Assembly: GCA_025997155.1 (NCBI GenBank)
Contig: BNUF01000052.1
Location: forward strand, 1-14,780
DNA length: 14,780 nt
Direction: 5' to 3'
From: Clostridia bacterium
GTDB taxonomy: Bacteria; Bacillota; Clostridia; Lachnospirales; WQUN01
Shown: positions 1-7,568 of the stretch, piece after piece
How the letters are laid out: each line of letters begins with the position of its first letter
Numbering within the stretch: position 1 is the first letter of the stretch
Program-made: the position numbers and the translations under genes
Notes under the pieces: model-generated
Databases searched by the model: none
The model's input: only the letters and a program-made list of their open reading frames with translations
What the model was told of the DNA's origin: nothing

Positions 1-1
1 A

Positions 2-160
2 ATCGGCAAAAAGAATACTCAAAAGATTGAACGTAAACATCTCTCACTTAGGACTTGGTGTAGTCGATTAGTTCGTAAAAGCATTACATTCTCAAAATCG
101 TATCTAATGCACAGAATCGTCCTTGGATTTGTGATAAACTTTTGGTTCTTTGGGCTTTAG
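2..160 (+). pseudogene. IS1-family transposase, C-terminal fragment
   Basis: The frame from base 2 encodes 52 residues up to a TAG at 158-160. It starts IGKKNTQKIERKHLSLRT and continues with R-L-V-R-K and F-S-K-S. This closely follows the C-terminal end of the DDE transposase (InsB) of the IS1 family, which contains a similar NTQKIERK segment followed by LRT, a basic stretch and FS. The N-terminal part, including most of the catalytic domain, lies beyond the left edge, so the copy may be intact in the genome. A multi-copy insertion sequence is a common reason for a contig to end. The element's outer end is not certain. Reading inward from about 169, the minus strand begins GGTTGTGTCC, a plausible terminal repeat placed just outside the stop codon as in IS1, but the other end is not available for comparison. 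Confidence 0.82.
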
Positions 161-187
161 GACACAACCGATAAATTAGAGGGTGCA

Positions 188-313
188 ATGAATGTTATCG
201 CGGAGCTTGGCTTGATGCTAGCGAAGGCTGTGCAGATAATGAAACTCCCCGAAACAGAAAGGAACACCCTAATAGACGAACTGAACGCCCGAAATATACA
301 GTACAAAATTTAA
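188..313 (+). CDS. Short orphan frame, possible 3' remnant of an interrupted gene
   Basis: From ATG 188-190 to TAA 311-313 there is a 41-residue frame, rich in Leu, Glu and Ile, that ends in LNARNIQYKI. I do not recognise it. The same frame stays open upstream to the transposase stop at 158-160 (D-T-T-D-K-L-E-G-A before the Met). It could therefore be the tail of a gene cut by the IS1 insertion rather than a gene starting here. No good ribosome binding site precedes the ATG; the nearest purine run is GAGGG at 179-183, only about 4 bases away. It is predicted to be mostly helical, with no signal peptide or membrane segment. It ends 24 bases before the -35 box of the SRP RNA promoter. Confidence 0.3.
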   Translation: MNVIAELGLMLAKAVQIMKLPETERNTLIDELNARNIQYKI

Positions 314-337
314 TCGGAAAAATCAAGAGGTTTTCGC

Positions 338-366
338 TTGACAAAACGCGTCAAGGGGTGTATTAT
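338..366 (+). promoter_or_regulatory. Sigma-A type promoter of the SRP RNA
   Basis: A perfect -35 box TTGACA (338-343) and a -10 box TATTAT (361-366) are separated by exactly 17 bases. Transcription would start near 373, which is where the first pairing strand of the SRP RNA begins. The near-consensus boxes suit a highly expressed stable RNA. A dyad, CTTGAC-N7-GTCAAG (337-355), overlaps the -35 box and the spacer. Confidence 0.85.
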
Positions 367-372
367 ATAGTT

Positions 373-641
373 GCCTGTGCTATCCGGGAAGTTAGCGGTG
401 TCCTGTACCCGTAATCCGCTCTAACGGGGGAGATACCCGCTCCCGTCGATGTTCTTTCGGGTCTGCCCGCCGTTCGCGGCGTTGAGTCCCAAGCCCCGCG
501 CAATAATCGCTTGCGAACCGCGTCAGGTTCGGAAGAAAGCAGCGCTAAGCAATGTCTTTTATGTGCCTCGGGTCAACTTGAGAGGAGCTTTAAGGCGGCG
601 GTAACGCCGGGGGAATATCGGCAAAAGCGGGACGCGCAGGC
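373..641 (+). ncRNA. ffs: Signal recognition particle RNA, large bacterial type (with Alu domain)
   Basis: This is the RNA scaffold of the signal recognition particle, which with Ffh brings membrane and secretory ribosome complexes to FtsY. The conserved domain IV hairpin lies at about 522-543: GTCAGG, a GGAA tetraloop at 531-534, then AGCAGC. These are the Ffh-binding internal loops. The 5' end (373-380) pairs with 634-641 over eight positions, with one G-U. The Alu domain is present: helix 4 is CCCGT (408-412) with ACGGG (424-428), and loop GCGG (394-397) can pair with loop CCGC (416-419), the known L3-L4 contact. The length of about 269 bases fits the Bacillus/Clostridium large form rather than the roughly 110-base E. 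coli form. Compared with the usual sequence, the pair next to the tetraloop closing pair is U529-A536 instead of C-G, so pairing is kept. The ends are placed from the helix and the promoter. Confidence 0.95.
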
Positions 642-692
642 GTACATATTTTTCATTTGTACATTCGCAGAAACACAAGGAGGTTTTTTCAA

Positions 693-3473
693 ATGACCGT
701 GCGTAAACGGTTCTTTTTGCTACTATCATTAGTTTTTTCAGCACTTTTCGCGGTTTCGGCGTTCGCCGCCGACCCGCCCCCGCCCACGGTGGCCCCCAGT
801 CTCACCCAGGTGACCGACACCACCGCCACTTTCGCCCCAAATTTCGACTCCAAAGGCTACTATTGGACGCCGACGACTGCTTACTTAGTGTACGCGGACA
901 ACCCGAACTACACTAGTTCTCAAAAACAGTCTATTAATCCCGGTGATATATGGCAGCCCGTCACAATAGAAAGGCTCGCGCCTAACAGAAACTATTGGGC
1001 GAAACTTGAGATTACCTATGTCGTGACACACCTGCCCACACGCACCTATAATCTGGCATCGACGTCTCTGTTCTTTACGACAAAAACCGCTCAAACCCCG
1101 CAAAACGTGGGCAATGTCGGTTCAATCGACTTTAACCAAACCGCAAAAACCGCCTCCTTTACATTTAATATTACAAACGGCGGTTTCCCAATCGATATGG
1201 GCGTTTTGTGGTCGACCTCTAACCTGTCCCCCACTATAACGGAAGACAGCTCTTCGGGACAAGGCGTACCGACGACAGGCAGCTACAAGATTAATTCCGC
1301 TCCCGTCGTTCCCATTACCTCGGCGGGGACTTATACCGTATCCCTTAACGAGTTGTCGTCCTACTCCGCCTACACCCTGCGCGGATATATGAAATATTAT
1401 GACGCGACCTCGTCGGGACCCAGCATAGCCACCGTATACACCGCTCCGTACCAGTACAGCGGTTCGGCGCAAAGCACGAGCGTACCCGTTGTTTCTACGG
1501 TGTCCGCCGTTTTATCGAACGGACAGATTACCGCGTCGGGGCTTGTCTCCTATACGGGGAGTACGCCCTTAGTCCAGAACGGAACAGGGTTCGTGTACAG
1601 TTACGTGCTACCCCTGCCCGAGTTAACAAATTCTTACAACGCCCCCGCCTACAATAACAACACCAACTTTCAAACCTCTTTCGCGCCGCCGCAGACAACG
1701 GGTATTCTCTACGTCCGCGCCTACGCGACGAATACCTACGGCACGGGCTACGGCGCGGCTGTCCCTGTCGACACCTCAAACGGCGGCGTCGGCGGCAAAG
1801 TCTCCCTCCAGTCGGTTGACTTTGTAGGCGCGGACACGGCGCAGTTCACGATTTACGTGCCTGTGCAAAGCCCCGCGTACATTATCGAGAGCGGCGTTTG
1901 CGTCGGGAAAAGCCAAGCTCCCGCGATTGACGGGGTAAACACCCTTGAGTTCAAGTCGGGCAAAACTACCGAAGGAACTTTCAGCGTTTCCGCGAGCAAA
2001 CTCGAGAAAAACACGGCGTACTACGCCCGCGCCTATGTAAAAACAAACACGGGCACGTATTACAGCGACAGCGTAGGCAAACCTTTTAATACCTTAAAAG
2101 AAGAAACTATATTGACGAACGAAGTCAAAGATATCACGAACACCACCGCCACGGCGGGCGGCAAAGTAGCGTCGGGCGGGGATTACGCCATACGCTCACG
2201 CGGTGTCGTATACTCCAAAACAAACACGACGCCCGAAATCACCAACAGCGAATATGTCCAAGCCGACACAACGGGAGAGGGCGAATTTAACGTACAGCTA
2301 AGTAACCTCACCGCGTACACGGATTACTATGTCCGCGCCTACTATGTCACGGTGAACGGCTATTCCTACGGCAGCGTCCGCAAGTTCAAAACCTCCGAAA
2401 TCTCGTATGTGACGCTCACCAACGTCAAAGACACGAACTCGGGCGAACTCACAGTCACCGCGAATATCCAGAACACCATAAACTACAACGTACTCGAACG
2501 CGGTGTCGTTTATTCGCAAACCAACACAAGCCCGCTCGTGACCGACAGTTACTACCGCGCCGACGCGAACGTCGGAATCGGCGATTACAGCGTGGTTATC
2601 CAAAACCTGACTCCCGGCGTGAAATATTATATAAAGGCATACGTTAAAACCAACGCGGGATACAGTTACAGCCAAGTCAAGGAATACACCCCCGCCAGCA
2701 GCATAAACCTAAAAATCAACTACAAACTCGCGAACGGCACGTCAGTCGCGGAGGAGACTATCACAACCGCAATCGGGCAGACGCTGTACGCCCAAAACCT
2801 CAAAATTCCGTCAAACTACAAACTCGAATCCGCCTTTGAATACAAAGTCGTGGGTACGGATACAATCACGATTGTCGTTGTTCCGCTCGAACCTTCGGGG
2901 ACGAACGCCCTAGGCGAAAAAGCGGTTATAAAGGGTATCGGAGGGGACGTGTTCTCTCCCGACACCACGATACGCCGCATAGACGTTGTGAAAATGCTGT
3001 ACGAACTTTTGGGCAACGGGCTTACCTATGACGGCAAGAAATTCAGCGACGTTCCGAGCTCCCTTGACGGATACAACGCGGTGAATTTCGCGACGGCGCG
3101 GGGGATTATCTCGGGCTATGAGGACGGCACTTTCCGCCCCAACAACGGGCTTACACGCGGAGAACTGGCGGTAATCCTGGTTAAGGCGTACAACCTCTCC
3201 GCGAACAACGCCGTAAACGTATCTCTCACCGATATTTCAAGCCACTGGGCGCGTACCTACATCACAATCGGCGTGCAAAACGGCGCAATCGCGGGATACG
3301 AGGACAGAACCTACCGCCCCGACAGGCAAGTGACCCGCGCCGAAGCGGTGACAATGTTCTCGAAACTCTCAAAACGCTCGACGACAGCTCTCGGTACGGC
3401 GCAATTCACCGACGTACCCCCGACACACTGGGCATACCCTTATATAATGAATATGGCTGTACCTACCGCGTAA
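693..3473 (+). CDS. Secreted SLH-domain surface protein with fibronectin-III-like repeats
   Basis: 926 residues, starting at ATG 693 behind a strong AAGGAGG (677-683, 9-base spacing). The frame is open further upstream, but only this start has a good site and leads directly into a signal peptide: basic MTVRKR, a hydrophobic stretch, then A-F-A with probable cleavage before ADPP. The middle consists of beta-rich repeats of about 100 residues. Three are clear, marked by a [R/S]GV-V-Y/V-x-K/Q-T/S motif near residues 401, 502 and 603 and followed by Y-Y-x-[R/K]-A-Y about 50 residues later, as in fibronectin-III-like modules of bacterial surface proteins. The C-terminus (about 750-926) has SLH repeats: a half repeat, two full ones (about 783-833 and 845-893, each with GY-E-D and TR-x-E) and a terminal half ending in HWAYPYIMNMAVPTA. 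SLH domains bind pyruvylated secondary cell-wall polymers, so the protein is expected on the cell surface. Ligand and exact role are unknown. It may share transcription with the SRP RNA, since no separate promoter is evident. Confidence 0.9.
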   Translation: MTVRKRFFLLLSLVFSALFAVSAFAADPPPPTVAPSLTQVTDTTATFAPNFDSKGYYWTPTTAYLVYADNPNYTSSQKQSINPGDIWQPVTIERLAPNRNYWAKLEITYVVTHLPTRTYNLASTSLFFTTKTAQTPQNVGNVGSIDFNQTAKTASFTFNITNGGFPIDMGVLWSTSNLSPTITEDSSSGQGVPTTGSYKINSAPVVPITSAGTYTVSLNELSSYSAYTLRGYMKYYDATSSGPSIATVYTAPYQYSGSAQSTSVPVVSTVSAVLSNGQITASGLVSYTGSTPLVQNGTGFVYSYVLPLPELTNSYNAPAYNNNTNFQTSFAPPQTTGILYVRAYATNTYGTGYGAAVPVDTSNGGVGGKVSLQSVDFVGADTAQFTIYVPVQSPAYIIESGVCVGKSQAPAIDGVNTLEFKSGKTTEGTFSVSASKLEKNTAYYARAYVKTNTGTYYSDSVGKPFNTLKEETILTNEVKDITNTTATAGGKVASGGDYAIRSRGVVYSKTNTTPEITNSEYVQADTTGEGEFNVQLSNLTAYTDYYVRAYYVTVNGYSYGSVRKFKTSEISYVTLTNVKDTNSGELTVTANIQNTINYNVLERGVVYSQTNTSPLVTDSYYRADANVGIGDYSVVIQNLTPGVKYYIKAYVKTNAGYSYSQVKEYTPASSINLKINYKLANGTSVAEETITTAIGQTLYAQNLKIPSNYKLESAFEYKVVGTDTITIVVVPLEPSGTNALGEKAVIKGIGGDVFSPDTTIRRIDVVKMLYELLGNGLTYDGKKFSDVPSSLDGYNAVNFATARGIISGYEDGTFRPNNGLTRGELAVILVKAYNLSANNAVNVSLTDISSHWARTYITIGVQNGAIAGYEDRTYRPDRQVTRAEAVTMFSKLSKRSTTALGTAQFTDVPPTHWAYPYIMNMAVPTA

Positions 3474-4242
3474 ATATATCGGTTTGAGTTTTCGTATAAG
3501 ATATGTTCTGAAAATGTTTTGAAAGATACCCGCAGATTACCTTTACGATATGAATTTCAGAATAAAAATGAGGGATAACGACAAGATTCACGCCGTTATC
3601 TTTCGCGAATTGCGCTTGATGATATGAAACGTCGCCTGTGATATATGTGTCGCAGACGGCGTTTTTTGATGCCGTCAAAAAGTCGAAGCCCGCCGCAGAC
3701 CCTGTGCATAAGGATATTCGTCGGCAAGTTTTGCTAGCTTTTACAATATCCAGGCGCGGGGATTTCCCGTTCCATTCCACCGCCTTTTCCGCTTTTTTCG
3801 CAAAATCTTCTATCGTCATTTCGGGCAGCTCGCCTATGCGTCCGATATTCGCCCCATTGACGACAAGCGTTTCCTTGTCCTGTAACCCAAGCAACGAAAA
3901 AAGCGTGTCGTTCGTCCCGCCCTCCGCTATATCCAAATTTGTGTGGGCGGAATATACATTTATTCCCTTTTTGATAAGGAGCATAATACGCCGCCCCTTT
4001 GCCGTCGTGGAATTGATTTTGCTAATCGGTTTGAAAATCAGCGGGTGGTGGGTGATTATGAGGTTCGCGCCGCGTTCTTCCGCCTCCGATATAACCTCGT
4101 CGGTAATATCAAGTGAAACAAGAACCCCGCGTACCATATCGCCGAAATCCCCAACCATAAGCCCGACGTTGTCCCAATCCTCCGCGCCGTTTTCGGGAGC
4201 GTATTCGTTCATAATCTTTATAACGTCATCTACAACAGGCAT
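3463..4242 (-). CDS. Nif3-like dinuclear metal centre protein (YqfO/YbgI family)
   Basis: 259 residues, the short form of the family, without the PII-like insert of Bacillus YqfO (about 370 residues). Family hallmarks are D-W-D-N-V-G-L near residue 22, ITHHP (H65 and H66), AHTNLD (H100, D104), ITGDVSYH near 201, and a final H225-x3-E229. In solved family members, two metal ions are bound by the equivalents of the HH pair, the HTNLD Asp and the last His and Glu, and all are present. The last motif reads IPHFYSE, where most members have Gly before the His. The molecular function is not settled; a metal-dependent hydrolase, or GTP cyclohydrolase I type 2 as it is often labelled, has been suggested. 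The start codon lies inside the end of trmK (13-base overlap), which suggests translational coupling. The stop overlaps the end of the convergent SLH gene by 11 bases. Confidence 0.92.
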   Translation of the reverse strand: MPVVDDVIKIMNEYAPENGAEDWDNVGLMVGDFGDMVRGVLVSLDITDEVISEAEERGANLIITHHPLIFKPISKINSTTAKGRRIMLLIKKGINVYSAHTNLDIAEGGTNDTLFSLLGLQDKETLVVNGANIGRIGELPEMTIEDFAKKAEKAVEWNGKSPRLDIVKASKTCRRISLCTGSAAGFDFLTASKNAVCDTYITGDVSYHQAQFAKDNGVNLVVIPHFYSEIHIVKVICGYLSKHFQNISYTKTQTDIFTR

Positions 4243-4877
4243 TTAAGCTTCTCTATCCTTTCAATTACCTTGGGCGAATCCCCAAAGTTTTCAAATTTCT
4301 TTATCTTTTTTTCGATACATTCTATAAAAACCCTATCTTTTTTGTCGATAAGGTTTTTGCCAAATTCATACTCTAAGTCCGTAAACTCTTGGATACCTTT
4401 TGATACGTTCATTATATTATAATACTTTTCGTCAAAAATCATAATCTCATCGTCTATCTTAAGCCCGATTTTGTGCAAAAACCGCCTGAGTTCAGGCAAA
4501 TCCGACTGCGCCGATATGACGAATTGTTTATCTTTCATATCAAACATATCGAACGCGTCTAGTATTATCCCTATCGTAAGCCAACCGCCGATACCCGCGA
4601 GCACAACCGTATCGATTCTTTCGATTTCTTTCGGCAAAAGCCCCAAAAGCCCGTCACTAAGGCGCGTTGCGATTCTCTTTGCGTATCCGAAAAATTCTAT
4701 ATTCTCCCTTGCGCGGGCAAGGGGGGCGGCGTTTATGTCGCAGGCATAGGAAAACTCCGCCCGCAAGCACCTTAGCGCGTCAATAGATATATACGCGTGG
4801 TCGCAAGCCGCGTCGGCAATAACCTTTGTCCCCTCAGGTATTCTCTCAACGATTGCCCGTATCCGCGCCGAAATCAT
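4230..4877 (-). CDS. trmK: tRNA (adenine-22 N1)-methyltransferase, TrmK family
   Basis: 215 residues, class I SAM-dependent methyltransferase of the TrmK (YqfN) family, which makes m1A at position 22 of bacterial tRNAs. The SAM-binding motif region reads V-I-A-D-A-A-C-D-H-A-Y-I (19-30), matching the family's aDIGsDHAYLP. It is followed by an acidic strand end CDINAAPL (46-53), RLSDGL (72-77) and LAGIGG (93-98), the counterpart of the catalytic-site AGMGG. The C-terminal half has S-A-Q-S-D-L-P-E-L-R and E-x-Y-Y-N-I segments typical of the family. The Ile in GIGG and the Ala-Ala-Cys in the first motif are unusual but conservative in position. The start ATG shares one base with the TGA of the permease gene (TGATG), and the end overlaps nif3. 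The trmK-nif3 order is the same as in Bacillus subtilis, which supports the call. Confidence 0.9.
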   Translation of the reverse strand: MISARIRAIVERIPEGTKVIADAACDHAYISIDALRCLRAEFSYACDINAAPLARARENIEFFGYAKRIATRLSDGLLGLLPKEIERIDTVVLAGIGGWLTIGIILDAFDMFDMKDKQFVISAQSDLPELRRFLHKIGLKIDDEIMIFDEKYYNIMNVSKGIQEFTDLEYEFGKNLIDKKDRVFIECIEKKIKKFENFGDSPKVIERIEKLKCLL

Positions 4878-6097
4878 CAGTCATACCTCAGCGCGTCAAT
4901 CGGGTTCATCTTCGCCGCCTTTTGCGCGGGATATACCCCGAAAATAATCCCTGTCAAAATCGAGACGACACAAGCGATAACGAGCATCGGCATCGACAAA
5001 ATCGCGGAAAACTTCATAAATCCCGCCACAGCCACCGCCCCCGCGTATCCGAGCGCAACGCCAATCAACCCGCCGATTAGCGTCATAACCATCGCCTCAA
5101 TCAAAAACTGGAAAGATATGTTAAAATCTGTCGCCCCGATAGACTTGCGTATGCCGATTTCACGTGTGCGTTCCGTGACAGTCACAAGCATTATGTTCAT
5201 AACCCCAATCCCGCCCACGATAAGCGAAATCGCGGCGACAAAACTGATAAACGCGGTAATCCCCGACATAACGGAGTTTATCGTTCCGATTTGGTCGGAG
5301 AGTGCCGAAACGTCATATTTTTTATGGTTTTTGTGGGTTATCTCAAGGAAACGTTTAATCATATTCACTTTCCCCGCGATATCGTCGTCGTTGTCGAAGG
5401 CGAGGAGAATATAACTAACGCCGACATTTCCGTTCGTCGTGTTCGCGTTAAGGGACGGGAGCGGTATATACCCCGTGTTTCCTCCGTCAAGAACGGCGGA
5501 CAGCGGCCCCTGCTGGTCGGGAGCTTTTGTCACCCCGACGATAGTCGGCGACATTTTGCCCATTCCGTAGGACAAAGTTATGTCCAAAGTTTCTCCCAAA
5601 ACGTCGCTCCGCCCAAAAACCTTTTTCGCCAGTTCCTCGCCGATTACGATAACCTGGTTTTTGTGCGTCATATCCTGCGGCACGAGAAACCGCCCGTAAA
5701 GCAGGTCGATGCGTTCAATCTGCTGGTAATCCCCGCTGGTCGCGCTTAGAGAAATCGTCGCGCTCTCATTCGGGTTCTTGAGCGCGACAGACGCGCCGCT
5801 GAAAGAAACGGGGGCGACCGCCGAAATATTAGGAATTTGCAGCATTCGCTCAACGTCTTTCATACTAAGCAAATCCGCCTGAAGAACGCCCTCCTCCGAG
5901 TTTACGCCAATCTGGATTCCGCTGCTCGAGAACTTTGAGAGATAACTATTTATGTTCGCCTTGAATCCGTTCCCGACAGAGGTTATCATAATAACGGAGG
6001 AAATCCCGATTATGATACCCAGCATTGTGAGGATACTCCGCATTTTATTACTTATGATACTTGATATACTGCTTCGTATGGTATCTTTAATATTCAC
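4877..6097 (-). CDS. MacB-like ABC transporter permease (FtsX domain)
   Basis: 406 residues. The order is that of the MacB permease family: an N-terminal helix (about 22-42, L-T-M-L-G-I-I-I-G-I-S-S-V), a large extracytoplasmic MacB-type domain (about 45-265), then three C-terminal helices (about 270-400). The helix-loop between them carries T-E-R-T-R-E-I-G-I-R-K-S-I-G-A, the conserved FtsX/MacB cytoplasmic segment that meets the ATPase, and the protein ends in P-A-Q-K-A-A-K-M-x-P-I-D-A-L-R. The start is GTG 6097, preceded by AGGGGG about 6 bases upstream; that site directly follows the TAG of the adaptor gene, 10 bases away. There is no ATP-binding domain in this protein or in any neighbour, although the usual order is adaptor, ATPase, permease. 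With the adaptor it would export a peptide, lipid or drug-like substrate; the substrate is unknown. Confidence 0.92.
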   Translation of the reverse strand: MNIKDTIRSSISSIISNKMRSILTMLGIIIGISSVIMITSVGNGFKANINSYLSKFSSSGIQIGVNSEEGVLQADLLSMKDVERMLQIPNISAVAPVSFSGASVALKNPNESATISLSATSGDYQQIERIDLLYGRFLVPQDMTHKNQVIVIGEELAKKVFGRSDVLGETLDITLSYGMGKMSPTIVGVTKAPDQQGPLSAVLDGGNTGYIPLPSLNANTTNGNVGVSYILLAFDNDDDIAGKVNMIKRFLEITHKNHKKYDVSALSDQIGTINSVMSGITAFISFVAAISLIVGGIGVMNIMLVTVTERTREIGIRKSIGATDFNISFQFLIEAMVMTLIGGLIGVALGYAGAVAVAGFMKFSAILSMPMLVIACVVSILTGIIFGVYPAQKAAKMNPIDALRYD

Positions 6098-6107
6098 GAG
6101 ATACCCC

Positions 6108-7553
6108 CTACCTTGCTTTTGTCGGCGTAATCGGACGGACGTATGTTCCCTCGCGTACCTGCGGCGATGTGGTGACGACGACTTTTTCGCCCGCGTTCAC
6201 GCCCGTCACGCCGATATTAAGCCCCGTGTAGTCAAGCAGGGTAATCTCGCGTTTCTCCACGCTGTAATCCTCTTTCATTATATACACAAAGTCCTTGCCG
6301 CCGTTCTCGGAAAAAGTCGCCGTAATCGGCACGACAACCGCGTCTTCGTATATACGCGTTATAATGTCAACGTCGACGGTGTTCCCCACAATCAGCCCGA
6401 TTTTGTTGTCAAAGGGGATTTCGGCCCGCACGACTTTTTCCGTGACTTGGTTTATCGTCGTCGTTTCGGCGTAGGGGTAAATTTTCGTAACGTTCCCCTT
6501 GACGCTGGCAGTACCTAAGGCAGTCCCCGTAATGGTCGCTTCCGCCCCCACCTTGACGTTTGCCGCGTCCGCCTCGGGGATACTCGCGGTTATCTTGAGA
6601 TTGCCCGCGTCCGTGTCCGCAATCGTGAGCAGAGGCGTGTTTTTATCGGCGAGTTCCCCCTCGTGTACGTCAAGAGAGATAATCGTACCGCCTGTCTTTG
6701 CCGTTTCGTCATACACAAAGGTATCGATTTTTTTCTGCAGCTCGTCTATCTTAAGCTGAATCTGCGAGGCGTTAATCCGCGCCCGTTCAAGAGAATTTTT
6801 GACGTTCTCGTCGTTTGCGGGGTTTATCATAGCGTCATACTTCTTTTTGTTGAACTCCAAAGTATCCTCAAGGTCGGATAAGGAGCGGACAAGGCTCTCC
6901 TTTGACAGATTCCCGCTCCGCAAGTCGTTTTTCGCCTTCGTCACGTCGTCGCCGTATACGTCAAAGTCGTTTTTTGAAAGCGCGCCCGCGTCATAGAGTT
7001 GCTTCATCTCGTTGTACTTATTGTTCGCCTTACTCAAAGTTTCTTCAAGTGTGCCGATATTTTCCTGCGCCTTCTCAATCTGCGCCGTCGTGTCGGTTAT
7101 AGCGCTCTCCGCCGTGCGGATTTCGTTTTTTGCCGCAAGCACCTCCACCTCGGAGGGAGGAATCGACAATTGCTGCAAAGAAAGTTTTGCCGCGTCAAGC
7201 TGAAGTTCCAAATCCGACATTTGCGAACGGTAATCGTCAAGCGAATCCTCTTTGTACTTAAGTATAAGGTCGCCCGCGTTCACCTTGTCGCCCTGTTTCA
7301 CAAAAACCTGCTCCACAGTCGCGGACACGCTGGGAAACATTTGCGTTTCGTTCACCACGTCAACCGTACCCGTAACCGACACCTTTGAAACAATCGTGTC
7401 CGTCGCCGCGTCCTGTATCTCGACGGGAAACGCGTTTTTTGGTATCCCGCTCGCCTTTTCGGCTCTTCTCTCGTTCAGCGTTGACATGACGACGAGAAGT
7501 ATTATCAAAACGACTATACTGCCCGCAATAATAAGTTTCTTTTTTTTCGTCAC
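6108..7553 (-). CDS. HlyD/MacA-like membrane fusion (adaptor) protein of an efflux pump
   Basis: 481 residues. A short basic N-terminus (MTKKKK) leads into one membrane helix (about 7-24), so the bulk lies outside the membrane. Next is a biotinyl-lipoyl-like half (V-F-V-K-Q-G-D-K-V-N-A-G-D, about 86-98), then a long helical hairpin or coiled coil rich in Lys, Glu, Leu and Asn (about 108-290). The second lipoyl half follows (I-I-S-L-D-V-H-E-G-E-L-A-D-K-N-T-P-L, about 293-310), then beta-barrel and membrane-proximal domains (I-T-A-S-I-P-E-A-D to the end). This domain order matches MacA-type periplasmic adaptor subunits, which in Gram-positive cells work with MacB-like permeases. The start is GTG 7553, with GGAACGGGG upstream just after the Yip1 stop (15-base gap). 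No outer-membrane partner gene is present, as expected for a single-membrane cell. Confidence 0.9.
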   Translation of the reverse strand: MTKKKKLIIAGSIVVLIILLVVMSTLNERRAEKASGIPKNAFPVEIQDAATDTIVSKVSVTGTVDVVNETQMFPSVSATVEQVFVKQGDKVNAGDLILKYKEDSLDDYRSQMSDLELQLDAAKLSLQQLSIPPSEVEVLAAKNEIRTAESAITDTTAQIEKAQENIGTLEETLSKANNKYNEMKQLYDAGALSKNDFDVYGDDVTKAKNDLRSGNLSKESLVRSLSDLEDTLEFNKKKYDAMINPANDENVKNSLERARINASQIQLKIDELQKKIDTFVYDETAKTGGTIISLDVHEGELADKNTPLLTIADTDAGNLKITASIPEADAANVKVGAEATITGTALGTASVKGNVTKIYPYAETTTINQVTEKVVRAEIPFDNKIGLIVGNTVDVDIITRIYEDAVVVPITATFSENGGKDFVYIMKEDYSVEKREITLLDYTGLNIGVTGVNAGEKVVVTTSPQVREGTYVRPITPTKAR

Positions 7554-7568
7554 CTGTATACCCCGTTC

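Noticed and set aside
642..662. GTACA...TGTAC hairpin after the SRP RNA as a terminator
   Set aside because: Only a 5-bp stem with an 11-base loop and no T-run after it. The T-rich stretch at 648-653 after the SRP end helix is a better but still weak candidate.
511..696. A 61-codon frame inside the SRP RNA
   Set aside because: It lies in a structured RNA gene and has no ribosome site or conserved protein features.
3638..4246. A 202-codon open frame on the plus strand opposite nif3
   Set aside because: It is the antisense of a recognised gene, has no ribosome site and has the Ser/Ile/Pro-rich composition typical of a reverse-strand shadow.
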